Below are positions 49,007 through 57,652 of a stretch of DNA of 64,000 nucleotides, piece after piece. The stretch is from Persicitalea jodogahamensis (GTDB taxonomy: Bacteria; Bacteroidota; Bacteroidia; Cytophagales; Spirosomataceae): the NCBI RefSeq assembly GCF_014651615.1, contig NZ_BMXF01000002.1, positions 77,675-141,674 on the forward strand. The letters are read 5' to 3'. Both the position numbers and the translations under genes were made by a program. Numbering within the stretch: the first letter of the stretch is position 1; every line of letters starts with the position of its first letter. A model generated the notes under the pieces. It had not been told where the DNA came from and searched no databases. It saw only the letters and a list, made by a program, of their open reading frames with translations.

Positions 49007-49043
49007 GGGAAAAGTTTGCTAAAAGGTACTTTGTTGCTTACAG

Positions 49044-50045
49044 TTAGTACTTGACCTTCATTACCGTTCCGGTAAGGCCGCTTACGTAGTACGTGTGAGC
49101 ATCGGCCTGTATAAGATCCGTAGGAAGGTTGAGGTTGTCGACCGCTACGGAACTGCCGTTGCTGGCCACCCGGCGAATCTGCCCGGTATTGGGGGCAAAA
49201 CCTTGAGCGCCGAATACCCCGTGCTGTACGACGAGGACACCGGGATCGGTGGTCAGATTGATATCGACCAGGCTGGTGAACCCACCTTGATATACGGAGA
49301 CCGCTCCGGCCTGATCCATTTGATAGATAAGGGCCGAACCCGTGGGGAACGGAAAGCCCAGCAGCGTACTGACCAGAAATTTCTGCCCGTCAAAAACGAT
49401 GCCTGTCGGGACGCTTTCAACCGTTGGTGGTCCCACCGGGGTAGGATTTTTAATGCCGGGAATGACAGCGAACACGCTCCATACGCCGGCTTTAGTACGG
49501 CGGATAATGGCATTGGCTCCGGCATCGGTGAGGTACAGGTCGCCGTTGGGTCCCAGAGTCATGTTGTACAGGTGCGTGTCTTCAGTATCCTGCGCGAATT
49601 TGTAGTCAAGGATAAACTGCTTCATGTCTTCCACGGGCAGGTCCTTGGCCAGCAAGGGGGCATCACCGGGCTTAAAGGATGCTACGTTGGCTTTGTACAA
49701 ACGGCTGTGGGCTCCCAGAATGTACAACACGCCATCCGCGAAAAGGATGTGATTCAGTCCGTTGAGTTCGCCGCCCATGATGATTTCCGAATCGAAGCCC
49801 GTAATGACGGGATGGGCTTTGCCGTCGGGGGTAAGCATGGTGATCTTTCCATCGTTCTGGCCGGAACCGGCTTCGGCCACCCAAATATTGCCGGCGGCAT
49901 CTTTTTCGAGACCGATCGGGCCGGCTAGTCCCGAAGCAAAGGGGGTGACTTGAATTGTTTCCACCGCCGGAATGCGGTGATCTTCGCAGCTTGTCAGCAA
50001 GAGTGCAGCCAAAAGGCTACCTAAAAGAGGGGATTTGTAATTCAT
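49044..50045 (-). CDS. ScyD/ScyE family lipoprotein (beta-propeller)
   Basis: 333 residues. The signal peptide ends in a lipobox ('AALLLTSCED'), so it is a lipid-anchored envelope protein. Repeated beta-propeller blades are visible: 'FASGLAGPIGLEKDAAGNIW', 'MTLGPNGDLYLTDAGANAI', 'VESVPTGIVFDGQKFLV' and 'PTDLIQADAHTYYVSG'. This fits the ScyD/ScyE family, named from a scytonemin gene cluster but widespread in bacteria with unrelated context. No scytonemin genes are here. No catalytic residues are recognised. Divergent from the PIG-L gene. Confidence 0.83.
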   Translation of the reverse strand: MNYKSPLLGSLLAALLLTSCEDHRIPAVETIQVTPFASGLAGPIGLEKDAAGNIWVAEAGSGQNDGKITMLTPDGKAHPVITGFDSEIIMGGELNGLNHILFADGVLYILGAHSRLYKANVASFKPGDAPLLAKDLPVEDMKQFILDYKFAQDTEDTHLYNMTLGPNGDLYLTDAGANAIIRRTKAGVWSVFAVIPGIKNPTPVGPPTVESVPTGIVFDGQKFLVSTLLGFPFPTGSALIYQMDQAGAVSVYQGGFTSLVDINLTTDPGVLVVQHGVFGAQGFAPNTGQIRRVASNGSSVAVDNLNLPTDLIQADAHTYYVSGLTGTVMKVKY

Positions 50046-50146
50046 AACTTGAGAGTTGAAGGTGAATAAGGAAAGATACTTTACGGTAGATGGGTGTGAA
50101 TCCTGTGTTTGGAGAGAGTGCGCTAAGAATCAGTCAACTACCAAAC

Positions 50147-50177
50147 TCCCAATTACGGGGTGCGGATGTAATTGGGA
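50147..50177. promoter_or_regulatory. 10-bp inverted repeat in a divergent intergenic region
   Basis: TCCCAATTAC (50147-50156) and GTAATTGGGA (50168-50177) form a perfect inverted repeat with an 11-nt spacer, in the 403-bp gap (50046-50448) between the ScyD/ScyE gene (minus) and the PIG-L gene (plus). It is a possible operator. Nothing else coding was found in this gap. Confidence 0.45.
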
Positions 50178-50448
50178 AACAAAACTAGGTAGAAAAAACG
50201 ACAGTCTGTGAACCATTTACTCAATCGCTGAGGTCCTCCTGCTGTCTCTTCTGGAAGCGTTTTTTTAGGTCCGCTGTCACCAATTTGGACGAGGATTGGA
50301 GGTACTAATCAGGCAAAATCTACGGATTCAGGCCAGTATCAAATTGGAAGGCTGCCACAAAGAATGGTAAAATAGCGCGGCCTTTGCTTTTTATGGATAG
50401 AAGTACTTTCAACCGATTTTCATCTCCTTCGCCAAACCGCTGCCTCTT

Positions 50449-51342
50449 ATGTATACACGTTCCCGAATAGTGCTTGTCGCCGTTGTTCTCCTGGTTAGTC
50501 TCCGGCCCGCCCTGGCGCAAGGTACTTCCGACCCCGTACGGATCATTATGATTGGCGCCCACCCGGACGACTGCGACATCAAGGGCGGCGGCACGGCGGC
50601 GCTGCTGGCCTCGATGGGCCACGCGGTGAAGTTCGTAGCCGTCACCAACGGAGATGCCGGCCACCAGACCATGAAAGGCAAGGAATTGGCCCGCCGCCGG
50701 CTGGCGGAAGCGCAGGAGGCAGGCAAACGGTTCGGCGTGACGTACGAGGTACTTGACAACCACGACGGCCAGCTGTTACCGGACCTGAACACGCGTCTGC
50801 AGATTATCCGGAAAATCCGGGAGTGGAACGCCGATGTCGTGATTGCCCCCCGTCCCAACGACTACCACCCCGATCACCGCTACACGGGGGTACTTGTGCA
50901 GGACGCGGCCTACCTGGTGGCCGTGCCCAACGTGGCCCCTGAAACGCCCCGGCTCGAAAAGAATCCGGTCTTCCTGTACTTTCAGGACCATTTCCAGCGG
51001 CCCAACCCCTTCCGGCCCGACGTAGCGATCGACATCAGCGCGGTGTACCCCCGAAAAGTACATGCCCTTGGGGCGCACGAATCCCAGTTTTACGAATGGC
51101 TCCCCTGGATTGCGGGCTATCTCGATCAGGTACCCAAGGACAAATCAAAAAGGGAAGAATGGCTGGGCAAGGAGCGGTCCGTAACGATCACGCCGGAAGT
51201 ACGGACCTCACTGGCAAAATGGTACGGTCCGGAAAAAGCCGCCCAGGTACAGCAAGCCGAGGCCTTCGAAGTATGCGAATACGGCGCCCGACCCAGCGAG
51301 GAAGACCTGCGGCGGATTTTTCCGATGCTGAAAGGGAAGTGA
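50449..51342 (+). CDS. PIG-L family deacetylase (exported)
   Basis: 297 residues with a signal peptide ending 'PALAQ'. The metal-binding motif is 'GAHPDDCDI' (A-H-P-D-D) with a downstream His pair in 'PNDYHPDHRYTG'; together these hold a catalytic Zn2+. PIG-L enzymes remove N-acetyl groups from GlcNAc-containing molecules such as mycothiol or bacillithiol precursors, teicoplanin-like compounds or glycans. Export argues for a glycan or envelope substrate here rather than thiol biosynthesis. It stands alone, convergent with the ceramidase-like gene. Confidence 0.9.
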   Translation: MYTRSRIVLVAVVLLVSLRPALAQGTSDPVRIIMIGAHPDDCDIKGGGTAALLASMGHAVKFVAVTNGDAGHQTMKGKELARRRLAEAQEAGKRFGVTYEVLDNHDGQLLPDLNTRLQIIRKIREWNADVVIAPRPNDYHPDHRYTGVLVQDAAYLVAVPNVAPETPRLEKNPVFLYFQDHFQRPNPFRPDVAIDISAVYPRKVHALGAHESQFYEWLPWIAGYLDQVPKDKSKREEWLGKERSVTITPEVRTSLAKWYGPEKAAQVQQAEAFEVCEYGARPSEEDLRRIFPMLKGK

Positions 51343-51378
51343 AAAGTACCCCTAGCTGACACTGATTGTAAAGAGGGG

Positions 51379-52194
51379 TTAGCGAGGATTTTTCGACGTA
51401 AATCTGAAAAAGGCATAACTGCAAAAACTACTGAGCGCCGTCAGTACGTGCCAGAACGCATGCCCCTGAAAAACCGAATGAGGATCGCAGTCCACTTTCT
51501 GTACATCCAATATTCTGATCTGCAAGGCTATAACAATCAGGGCAAGGCCGAGGAACGCCAAAATGATAGAACGCTCTTTTCGGAATTGGAAGTAGTTGAT
51601 GGCGGTGAAAATCCAGATTAAAAGAATCATAACGGGCAACAGAATACCACTCGAAACCAGCAGGTGAATTTCATAAAATGAAACGATGACCAACAAGGCT
51701 GCGACAATGGTGGCTTTTTTCACGGTTGCAGACCAGCTTATTTCATGAAAAACATGATAGACCGCAATGAATAACAGAGAGATACTGATACTGTACGTCC
51801 CGTTCATATCGACGTGCTGTCCCGCCCAGGTCAGGGAGGCATGAAAAAAGGAAGAACCGAGGCTTAGATAAATAAAACTGCCGCCCATCAAAAACGACAG
51901 CATCGGAAACTTCTGCAACCAATTCAAAGTCGTATCAGATTGATTCATATTATCTTGCCAGGCCAGAGCGCAGATAAAAGTACCGACGAAGAAATACGCC
52001 AGGTTGGAGTAGGTGTTGATGTGCTGATGGAAAAACCGTTGGACTTCGTTGTATTCGCAGTACTCCCCAGTCAAGGCTGATTTACTCAATACCATACCGT
52101 CCCAAACACTACCATCCAGAAAAGTGTCGAGTAAAAAATAGACAAGCAGCAGGGTGGCTGTGTAAGCTGATGCCTGAATGAGGGCTTTTTTCAT
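51379..52194 (-). CDS. Seven-helix CREST/ceramidase-like membrane protein
   Basis: 271 residues from the ATG at 52194; the frame continues 24 codons upstream but this is the natural start ('MKKALIQASAYTATLLLVYF'). About seven transmembrane helices. Conserved polar residues inside helices match the CREST hydrolase superfamily (alkaline ceramidase, PAQR, Per1): 'EYCEYNEVQRFFHQHINTYS', 'GSSFFHASLTWAGQHVD', and near the end 'QGHAFWHVLTALSSFCSYA'. These supply the three zinc-binding His and an Asp. Bacteroidota make sphingolipids, so ceramide hydrolysis is plausible, but the substrate is inferred from fold motifs only. Confidence 0.75.
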   Translation of the reverse strand: MKKALIQASAYTATLLLVYFLLDTFLDGSVWDGMVLSKSALTGEYCEYNEVQRFFHQHINTYSNLAYFFVGTFICALAWQDNMNQSDTTLNWLQKFPMLSFLMGGSFIYLSLGSSFFHASLTWAGQHVDMNGTYSISISLLFIAVYHVFHEISWSATVKKATIVAALLVIVSFYEIHLLVSSGILLPVMILLIWIFTAINYFQFRKERSIILAFLGLALIVIALQIRILDVQKVDCDPHSVFQGHAFWHVLTALSSFCSYAFFRFTSKNPR

Positions 52195-52378
52195 TCGGAA
52201 GATTTGGGAAGAACGGCCAACACAACAAACTAGTGGGACGAAGAAGTCGCATTCAAAGATTGCCATTTATTTCCAGTAGGCAATTTTTCTTTCGGAAGAC
52301 GCCCATGCAACCCACAAATAGAGGTATACGGCGTACAAAGGCAATTTTGGGATACCAGGATAAGTTCTATATTTGGGT

Positions 52379-52694
52379 ATGAAAATGACGATTCGAAAAT
52401 ATCGCTCCTGGCAGGAAGTAGAATAGGGTAGGTCCAATTTCTGGCACGAAAAATCCGACGAAGAGCGCCTGGAAGCGATGCAGGTGCTGGTGAATCGTTA
52501 TTTTCTTTTCAATCCAAAGCCTCTCCCTGATGCACGACCACTTCCTGACATTTATCCGATTGTTAAACGAAGAGGAAGTTGAGTAGGCAGCAATCAATTT
52601 CATCTCGTATCAAGAACTGATTCTAAATAAGAAAGCGGTCGGCCGCCCAAAAAATTTGCTTGATCTGGAAAACCTTCCGCCGTTAGGAGATTAA
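52379..52694 (+). pseudogene. Decayed two-gene nucleotidyltransferase module (MNT-like)
   Basis: Two reading frames hold fragments. Frame 1, from the ATG at 52379, encodes 'MKMTIRKYRSWQEVE', a TAG, then 'FWHEKSDEERLEAMQVLVNRYF', which resembles the short partner protein often found before MNT-type nucleotidyltransferases. Frame 2, from 52530, encodes 'MHDHFLTFIRLLNEEEVE', a TAG, then 'INFISYQELILNKKAVGRP' and 'NLLDLENLPPLGD', matching the N- and C-termini of a nucleotidyltransferase. The central G-G-x-A-x-x-x-H catalytic domain is gone. This is a relic of a toxin-antitoxin-like or housekeeping two-gene unit. Confidence 0.65.
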
Positions 52695-52827
52695 TCTAAT
52701 TCTGATTGATTTCTAACATGGCGTAAACTTGGTGGCGTCGTGGTCACAGACCGCTATTTATTTTTAGTACGCAGTCTTCCTTCGGAAGACATACGCACAA
52801 CGTGATTAGAAAGACTATGACGAACTA

Positions 52828-53025
52828 GTGCACACTGCCGAACACTGCGAACTACGGGAAGAACACCCTGAGACAGGCACCGGCAACCCTGAAAGGCTCA
52901 AACACGATTTGGCTGGGATGTGGAGCCGCAGAATCAACAAAAAAGATCGGCTGATCTACAAAATCGTTGAATCAGAAGTAGTAGTAGCGATTCTCTCAGC
53001 ACTGGGCCATTATGGTGACACCTGA
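52828..53025 (+). pseudogene. N-terminally truncated Txe/YoeB-like toxin gene
   Basis: 65 codons remain from a GTG at 52828. The C-terminal part matches Txe/YoeB mRNA interferases: '[26 protein letters not shown]' region, '[14 protein letters not shown]' and final 'LGHYGD', including the usual Arg, Lys and terminal His-Tyr pattern. The first 20 or so residues of the family are missing; an in-frame TAG lies eight codons upstream ('KDYDELV' precedes the GTG). No YefM-like antitoxin is visible in the gap 52695-52827, which holds only a short hairpin, GTCTTCC-TTC-GGAAGAC (52774-52790). Activity seems unlikely but a shortened protein cannot be excluded. Confidence 0.6.
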
Positions 53026-53135
53026 TTTTTTGGATAGCGATATAGCACATTAAAAATGTACCTCTTTTTCATATACTCCTTCCTGACCACCAGTTGCAAA
53101 CTGGCGGCAGCGAAGAGAAACACCAATAGTTACCA

Positions 53136-55304
53136 CTATTTTGGCAAAACATTATTCTGGTCGACGAAAGTCCTATTACCATTAATGATCAGTGAACCTC
53201 CTTGTATGGAAAACGTGCCTAAAAGTTCCAGATTTCTACAAACAGCTTCGGACATAGTGGAATCAAGCAAGACAGTGTGAGCAGTATTGATAATAACATC
53301 ATCAGCACTTGTTGGTATACAACTACATGACCAAGTTGATGGGTTGTTCCAATCACCTGAACTAATACTATTAATAATCAATGGAAACGAATTGGCATTA
53401 GTTGGAACTGTATTTCGAAGATATTCTTCTAAATCATTAAAACCGTCCCCATCAGTATCTTTTTTTAATGGGTCGGTACGCAAGTTAACTTCAAAAATAT
53501 CCAATAAATCGTCTGCGTCGCTATCGGATTTTAGATCGTTTTTAATTATTGGATTCAAGCCGACTCGCTGCTCATATGTATCAGCAATCATATCACCGTC
53601 ATCGTCTGTGTCGTAAATGGCGAACTGACCGATTCCAGTTAGACCGTTATTTGTTACCGTAACGTATAGAGGAAATCGACCAGTAACAAGTGGTTCTCTT
53701 GTAGAATGGATAGTAAGCAAACCGCTATTGGTTATTGTAGCAACACTTGGATCAACGTTTAACTGGTAAGTAGTTCCTGAAGAGGTGAAATTCATATTGT
53801 TCTGTTGAACAGTAAGCTGAATAGTTGAATTTGTTTTCAGAAAAAACGTATTTTCGGCTGTTACTTTTAGTTGACTTACATTAAAAACTTGTTGAGAAAA
53901 TAGTTGATCTTTTATTAGTGGTGAGGGAATGTCACCGTATATTTGATTTTGAATGTCAACAGAAATAGCCTGATTTGGGGTTGCTTGGATAGTGCTGTAT
54001 CCTAATTTAGGTTTGTAAAAAAATTGGGCTACCCAACGAGACCAGATTGCTGAAGTAATTACAAAGGTTTGCATTGCATCAATTGCCGCTGTATTATCGG
54101 TAGGCATGCTCGGATTATAAAAATTAGGGTCTTGTTTAAGTTCATCAAAACAACTTGCTACTGCATGTGTCAGAAAACCATCATGCTGCTGATTCCATGA
54201 TGCAATTCCTTCGGTTAAGTTTCCATTTGGTTGATATGAAAAAAATCCTGGTCCTAATTCAAAAACCCCGTGTATTAAATCGCCTGTTTCTCTTAGACAG
54301 CCTATTTGCGTAGTTGCATACTTGCAACTGTAATTTGCGCTTAAATCGCAGGCGTCTTTTGTCGCGAAACTATCGAATAAATGCTTTGTAAAGCCACCCG
54401 CCCAACCATTCTCACCTGTCTTATTATATTCGTCCCTTGCTTTTTGCTGTATACAAGCCAACTGCCGACGATAAGTATACTCAGGTTTTCCGACACTTTT
54501 ATTTTTCTGGTTATTCAAGTAGTCAGAAAAAGTAGGGCTGTAACCAGGATTGTTTTGGGTATGCCTGAAATCACTTGCACTTAGTGGATCACTCCAATTT
54601 GGCGGGTACTGAGGACAAAAACGGTTATTGCACTTCACTTTATATTCTAGGCAATCATAAGTATTGCTGACATGGATGACATTAGTCGAATTATAATATG
54701 GGAATGCATTCGGGTCGCTGGAAGACCAAAATGTTCCTTCGTTACTATCACAACCCGAGGCCGTAATTTGTACAATCTCGGGCGCATTGGGGTTTGTCGT
54801 TATAGTTTGGGCAGATAAATTGGGTTTAGGGTTTTTAGGATACACATGTATATTATAGATGTAAGTATTGATGCGACGTCTTAAATCAGGTGCATCGCAA
54901 TTTTTTTCTTCGTACTCATAATCAATATTAGAAATGTTTTTAATAATTATTTGAGTTGACTCCCTAGCGACGTATTTGAAATAGTAAATCAACCTTTCAT
55001 CATACCCCCACATATCTACAAAATTAGTATCACTTATTTCTATTAAATTTTCAGTAGTATATGTAAATTCCTCATTGTTAGGGTATGTGTAGAGCCGTTC
55101 TCCATACACCCCGCAATCTCCTTTCTTATATCGGATTCTTATCCTACTCTCGACATATTGATCTCTAAATGCCATAAATGTGTCTCCTTCACATTTATAT
55201 AAGTCTACTATATGGGGGGGGACTTCTTCAATCTGTTGCTGACCCATACAAATACTCGTGCTGTATATCAGAAAAAATAATAGAAATATTGATTTTATAG
55301 CCAT
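53136..55304 (-). CDS. Large secreted protein with calcium-binding TSP3-like repeats
   Basis: 722 residues from the ATG at 55304; the frame extends 14 codons upstream. A signal peptide ends near 'SICMGQ'. The first 480 or so residues are Cys-rich in places and show no known domain. Residues about 570-650 are Asp-rich ('YDTDDDGDMIADTYEQRVG', 'DSDADDLLDIFEV', 'KDTDGDGFNDLEEYL'), like thrombospondin type 3 calcium repeats. The end carries 'SGDWNNPSTWSCSCIPTSAD', the module also found in the frameshifted gene at 41381-42507. The gene is AT-rich compared with the surroundings, suggesting transfer. Probably a surface protein; role unknown. Confidence 0.8.
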   Translation of the reverse strand: MAIKSIFLLFFLIYSTSICMGQQQIEEVPPHIVDLYKCEGDTFMAFRDQYVESRIRIRYKKGDCGVYGERLYTYPNNEEFTYTTENLIEISDTNFVDMWGYDERLIYYFKYVARESTQIIIKNISNIDYEYEEKNCDAPDLRRRINTYIYNIHVYPKNPKPNLSAQTITTNPNAPEIVQITASGCDSNEGTFWSSSDPNAFPYYNSTNVIHVSNTYDCLEYKVKCNNRFCPQYPPNWSDPLSASDFRHTQNNPGYSPTFSDYLNNQKNKSVGKPEYTYRRQLACIQQKARDEYNKTGENGWAGGFTKHLFDSFATKDACDLSANYSCKYATTQIGCLRETGDLIHGVFELGPGFFSYQPNGNLTEGIASWNQQHDGFLTHAVASCFDELKQDPNFYNPSMPTDNTAAIDAMQTFVITSAIWSRWVAQFFYKPKLGYSTIQATPNQAISVDIQNQIYGDIPSPLIKDQLFSQQVFNVSQLKVTAENTFFLKTNSTIQLTVQQNNMNFTSSGTTYQLNVDPSVATITNSGLLTIHSTREPLVTGRFPLYVTVTNNGLTGIGQFAIYDTDDDGDMIADTYEQRVGLNPIIKNDLKSDSDADDLLDIFEVNLRTDPLKKDTDGDGFNDLEEYLRNTVPTNANSFPLIINSISSGDWNNPSTWSCSCIPTSADDVIINTAHTVLLDSTMSEAVCRNLELLGTFSIQGGSLIINGNRTFVDQNNVLPK

Positions 55305-55396
55305 GACATTATATCCGTTAAAGGTACTATTACTGATACAACACAAATTAAACAGTTATTTTTCGAGCTATTCCAACCGCGTTTTGTCTACGTCTT

Positions 55397-55645
55397 TCAA
55401 CGACAGACTGCGTATTTGAAATAAAAGGCTACCTGTACCGTTCGCTCGCGATCAGCCGCATTCTCCAGACAAGCGTTTATATCTGTCTCTGTCAGTTCAG
55501 GTGAATCCTCAATAATTTCGGCATTCGACATTCCCTTGGAAAGCCAAGCCAGCATGTCATACACACTGGACCGGGTATCGCGCACACAGGGGTGCCCGAA
55601 CCTTTTCAGAGGGTTTATTTTGATAATGTCTTTGTAAGATTCCAT
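55397..55645 (-). CDS. DUF433 protein (antitoxin-like), orphan
   Basis: 82 residues, cytoplasmic. 'ININPLKRFGHPCVRDTRSSVYDML'-type sequence (here starting 'IIKINPLKRFGHP') followed by 'LSKGMSNAEIIEDSPELTETD' matches DUF433, a helix-turn-helix-like small protein that usually pairs with a PIN-like DUF5615 toxin. The final 15 residues after 'ADRER' diverge from the family ('TVQVAFYFKYAVCR'), suggesting an altered 3' end. No complete toxin partner follows in the 92 bp before the next gene. Likely a leftover of a toxin-antitoxin pair. Confidence 0.75.
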   Translation of the reverse strand: MESYKDIIKINPLKRFGHPCVRDTRSSVYDMLAWLSKGMSNAEIIEDSPELTETDINACLENAADRERTVQVAFYFKYAVCR

Positions 55646-55735
55646 CTGTTCTTGGTTTAAATGCTCATGGTAAGTGAAATTTAAACATTTTCTACGATTT
55701 CATTGCTGTTTCCCTCCCTTTGAAATCAAACTACC

Positions 55736-56800
55736 TTACTCCTTCACAAACAACGCCTTAAAACACTTCGCATCGCTGTCTTCCTCGCTTTCAGTATAGA
55801 ATCGATCCAGGAAACCACCCGCTCCGCTCCAGACCGTTTGCACGATGCCGGTGAAATGCGCTTTCATTTCTGGGGTGGCATTTGCCCGGAGGTCGAGCAT
55901 CATCTGTTTTTGCTGGAGCGCGACGGGTGTATTCCGCCACGGCGAGGTAGCTACGTCCAGGCCTTTCATGGCAAAATAGACGGCGGTGGGGTCAGGTCGC
56001 TCGTAATGCCAATCGCAGATCATGACATCTTTCGGAATCATATCGATGGCGCGGTAGGTGTTGTTATAACTGGCTTCCCAAAGCCCAATTCCGGTAGTTT
56101 TGCCGTCGATCAGGCGGTCGCCCCAAATCCACAACCGCTTATTTTTTAACGCCAAGTGATTACGGATTTTGGTCAGTTCACCGGCAAACAACTCCGCTTT
56201 GTCGCGTCCCTGGCAGCGGGGACAATCCTCGTGTCCGATATAAAATACTTCGTCCATGCCGGCATGAAAAGCATCGGCCTTGAAAGCCGCGACGATTTCG
56301 TCCATCACCTCAAAAACTACCTTGTGTACGCCTGGATGCAATGGACAATAGCTTTTGCAGTACAAGTCGTCTTCATTGGGCCACTCATAGTTTTCGGGTA
56401 GTTGGATGCCCGGCGTTTCATCAAATTCAGGATAAACCTGCAGTAATTTTCCAAGCGTAGAATGCCACGACTGATGCCCCAGCAAATTCACCTGCGGAAT
56501 GATGGCGATGCCGTGTTTTTGGCACGCCGCCACCATTTTATCGACGTCGGCCTGCGAAAGACCGTTTTCCTGCGCCAGTTCAGGGTGCGTTTTGTATTTG
56601 AAGTTATAATCTACCCGCAGGATGAGCGTGTTGATATTCCGGGGAGCGAGTTCCTCGTTGATAAATGTCACAAACCGATCTACATTCTCTCTGTCCGGTG
56701 CGGCAATGGCAAGACCCCGGACTGGAAAGTCATTTTGCGCACGGACGAAAAAGGAAAAGAGAACAGCAAAGACGAGCAGGGTACTTTTTTTCATCATCAT
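55736..56800 (-). CDS. GH20-like glycoside hydrolase
   Basis: 354 residues with a signal peptide ending 'FFVRAQ', so exported. A TIM-barrel enzyme: 'INTLILRVDYNFKYKTHPEL', 'GIAIIPQVNLLGHQSWHST', and the catalytic pair region 'FHAGMDEVFYIGHEDCPRC', comparable to the Asp-Glu of GH20 beta-N-acetylhexosaminidases. 'LWIWGDRLIDGKTTGIGLWE' is the strand carrying the aromatic box. It has only the barrel and lacks the usual GH20b N-terminal domain. Three ATGs lie in tandem at the start. A transporter remnant immediately upstream overlaps its start codon. Confidence 0.78.
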   Translation of the reverse strand: MMMKKSTLLVFAVLFSFFVRAQNDFPVRGLAIAAPDRENVDRFVTFINEELAPRNINTLILRVDYNFKYKTHPELAQENGLSQADVDKMVAACQKHGIAIIPQVNLLGHQSWHSTLGKLLQVYPEFDETPGIQLPENYEWPNEDDLYCKSYCPLHPGVHKVVFEVMDEIVAAFKADAFHAGMDEVFYIGHEDCPRCQGRDKAELFAGELTKIRNHLALKNKRLWIWGDRLIDGKTTGIGLWEASYNNTYRAIDMIPKDVMICDWHYERPDPTAVYFAMKGLDVATSPWRNTPVALQQKQMMLDLRANATPEMKAHFTGIVQTVWSGAGGFLDRFYTESEEDSDAKCFKALFVKE

Positions 56801-56949
56801 AATTTTAAGCGAATATTGAGTTTGGCCAATAAAGCGGCCAAGGCAATCATACTAAACGCCCACACTACCGAACCGAGGAAGTCACTCACGAACAGCATCA
56901 AAAAGGGCGTCAGCCCCCCCACGATGTTGATCGATACAATTCGTTTGGA
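56797..56949 (-). pseudogene. C-terminal remnant of a membrane transporter gene
   Basis: An open frame of 50 codons with no start encodes two hydrophobic segments, 'IVGGLTPFLMLFVSDFLGSV' and 'VWAFSMIALAALLAKL', ending 'NIRLKL' and a TGA. The TGA overlaps the first ATG of the GH20-like gene (56800), the arrangement of an operon. Everything 5' of about 56949 has been lost. The two-helix end fits the last helices of a sugar or MFS-type transporter, but the family cannot be fixed. The following 120 bp up to 57070 contain nothing recognisable. Confidence 0.6.
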
Positions 56950-57070
56950 TCATTTGAATTGAATGACGGATAGGAATAAGAGACAATTCCCTGGTTCTCC
57001 GCTGACCGTCTTGAGCATGGTGAAAAGGCGGGATGTTTCCTTCCCAAAAACCCAAAAACAACTATTCGAA

Positions 57071-57646
57071 TCAGAGCTCTAAGGTCATCGAAAAGCCCGG
57101 CAACACCTCCTCGCCGGAGAGCTCAACTGATTTGCCTTTCAGTACGTTGACATTGCCATCGGCCCGGTAGACATGCACCGCTTTGCCTTTGCGATCGATG
57201 AGCCAGCCCAGGCGGCAACCGTTGTCGCGGTATTCTTCCATTTTTGCTTTCAGGTCAGCCAGGCGGTCGCTTTCGGAGCGAATTTCGACCGCGAAGTCGG
57301 GGTAGGTATGCGTGAAGACTTTGCGGTCTGCTTCGGGCAGACTTTCCCAGCGCTCTTTGACGATCCAGGACACATCAGGTGAGCGTACGGCTCCATTTGG
57401 AAGCGTATAGCCTGAGGACGAATCAAAAGCATAGCCCAGTTTCTTTTCTCTATTCCAGAGACCGAGTTCCAGATAAAACTCAAAGTTGAAATTCCCGGTA
57501 CTCATTCCCGTAGGCGACATAACTGTGATGTTTCCGTGTCGATCGCGCTCCATGCGCAATTCTGAATTGGCCTGGCAAAGATCGAAGAACATTTCTTCGG
57601 TCATTCCGTCCACCGTTTTTATCAAAAATCCATTTTCAAGTACCAT
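57071..57646 (-). CDS. Uma2-family (DUF820) putative endonuclease
   Basis: 191 residues, no signal peptide. The PD-(D/E)xK core is 'VRSPDVSWIVKERWE' and 'YPDFAVEIRSESDRLADLKAKM', with 'EYRDNGCRLGWLIDRK' after it, as in Uma2 proteins; 'MSPTGMSTGNFNFEFYLEL' is the typical early segment. It differs strongly from the member at 30188-30784. It lies 6 bp downstream of a 48-residue antitoxin-like gene, within a four-gene minus-strand cluster that also includes a PIN toxin and its partner. This context suggests a linked module, though Uma2 function is unknown. Confidence 0.85.
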   Translation of the reverse strand: MVLENGFLIKTVDGMTEEMFFDLCQANSELRMERDRHGNITVMSPTGMSTGNFNFEFYLELGLWNREKKLGYAFDSSSGYTLPNGAVRSPDVSWIVKERWESLPEADRKVFTHTYPDFAVEIRSESDRLADLKAKMEEYRDNGCRLGWLIDRKGKAVHVYRADGNVNVLKGKSVELSGEEVLPGFSMTLEL

Positions 57647-57652
57647 AAGAGT

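Noticed and set aside
55305-55396. A DUF5615 toxin partner for the DUF433 gene
   Set aside because: Only 92 bp are available, too short for the toxin, and no convincing fragment could be read there.
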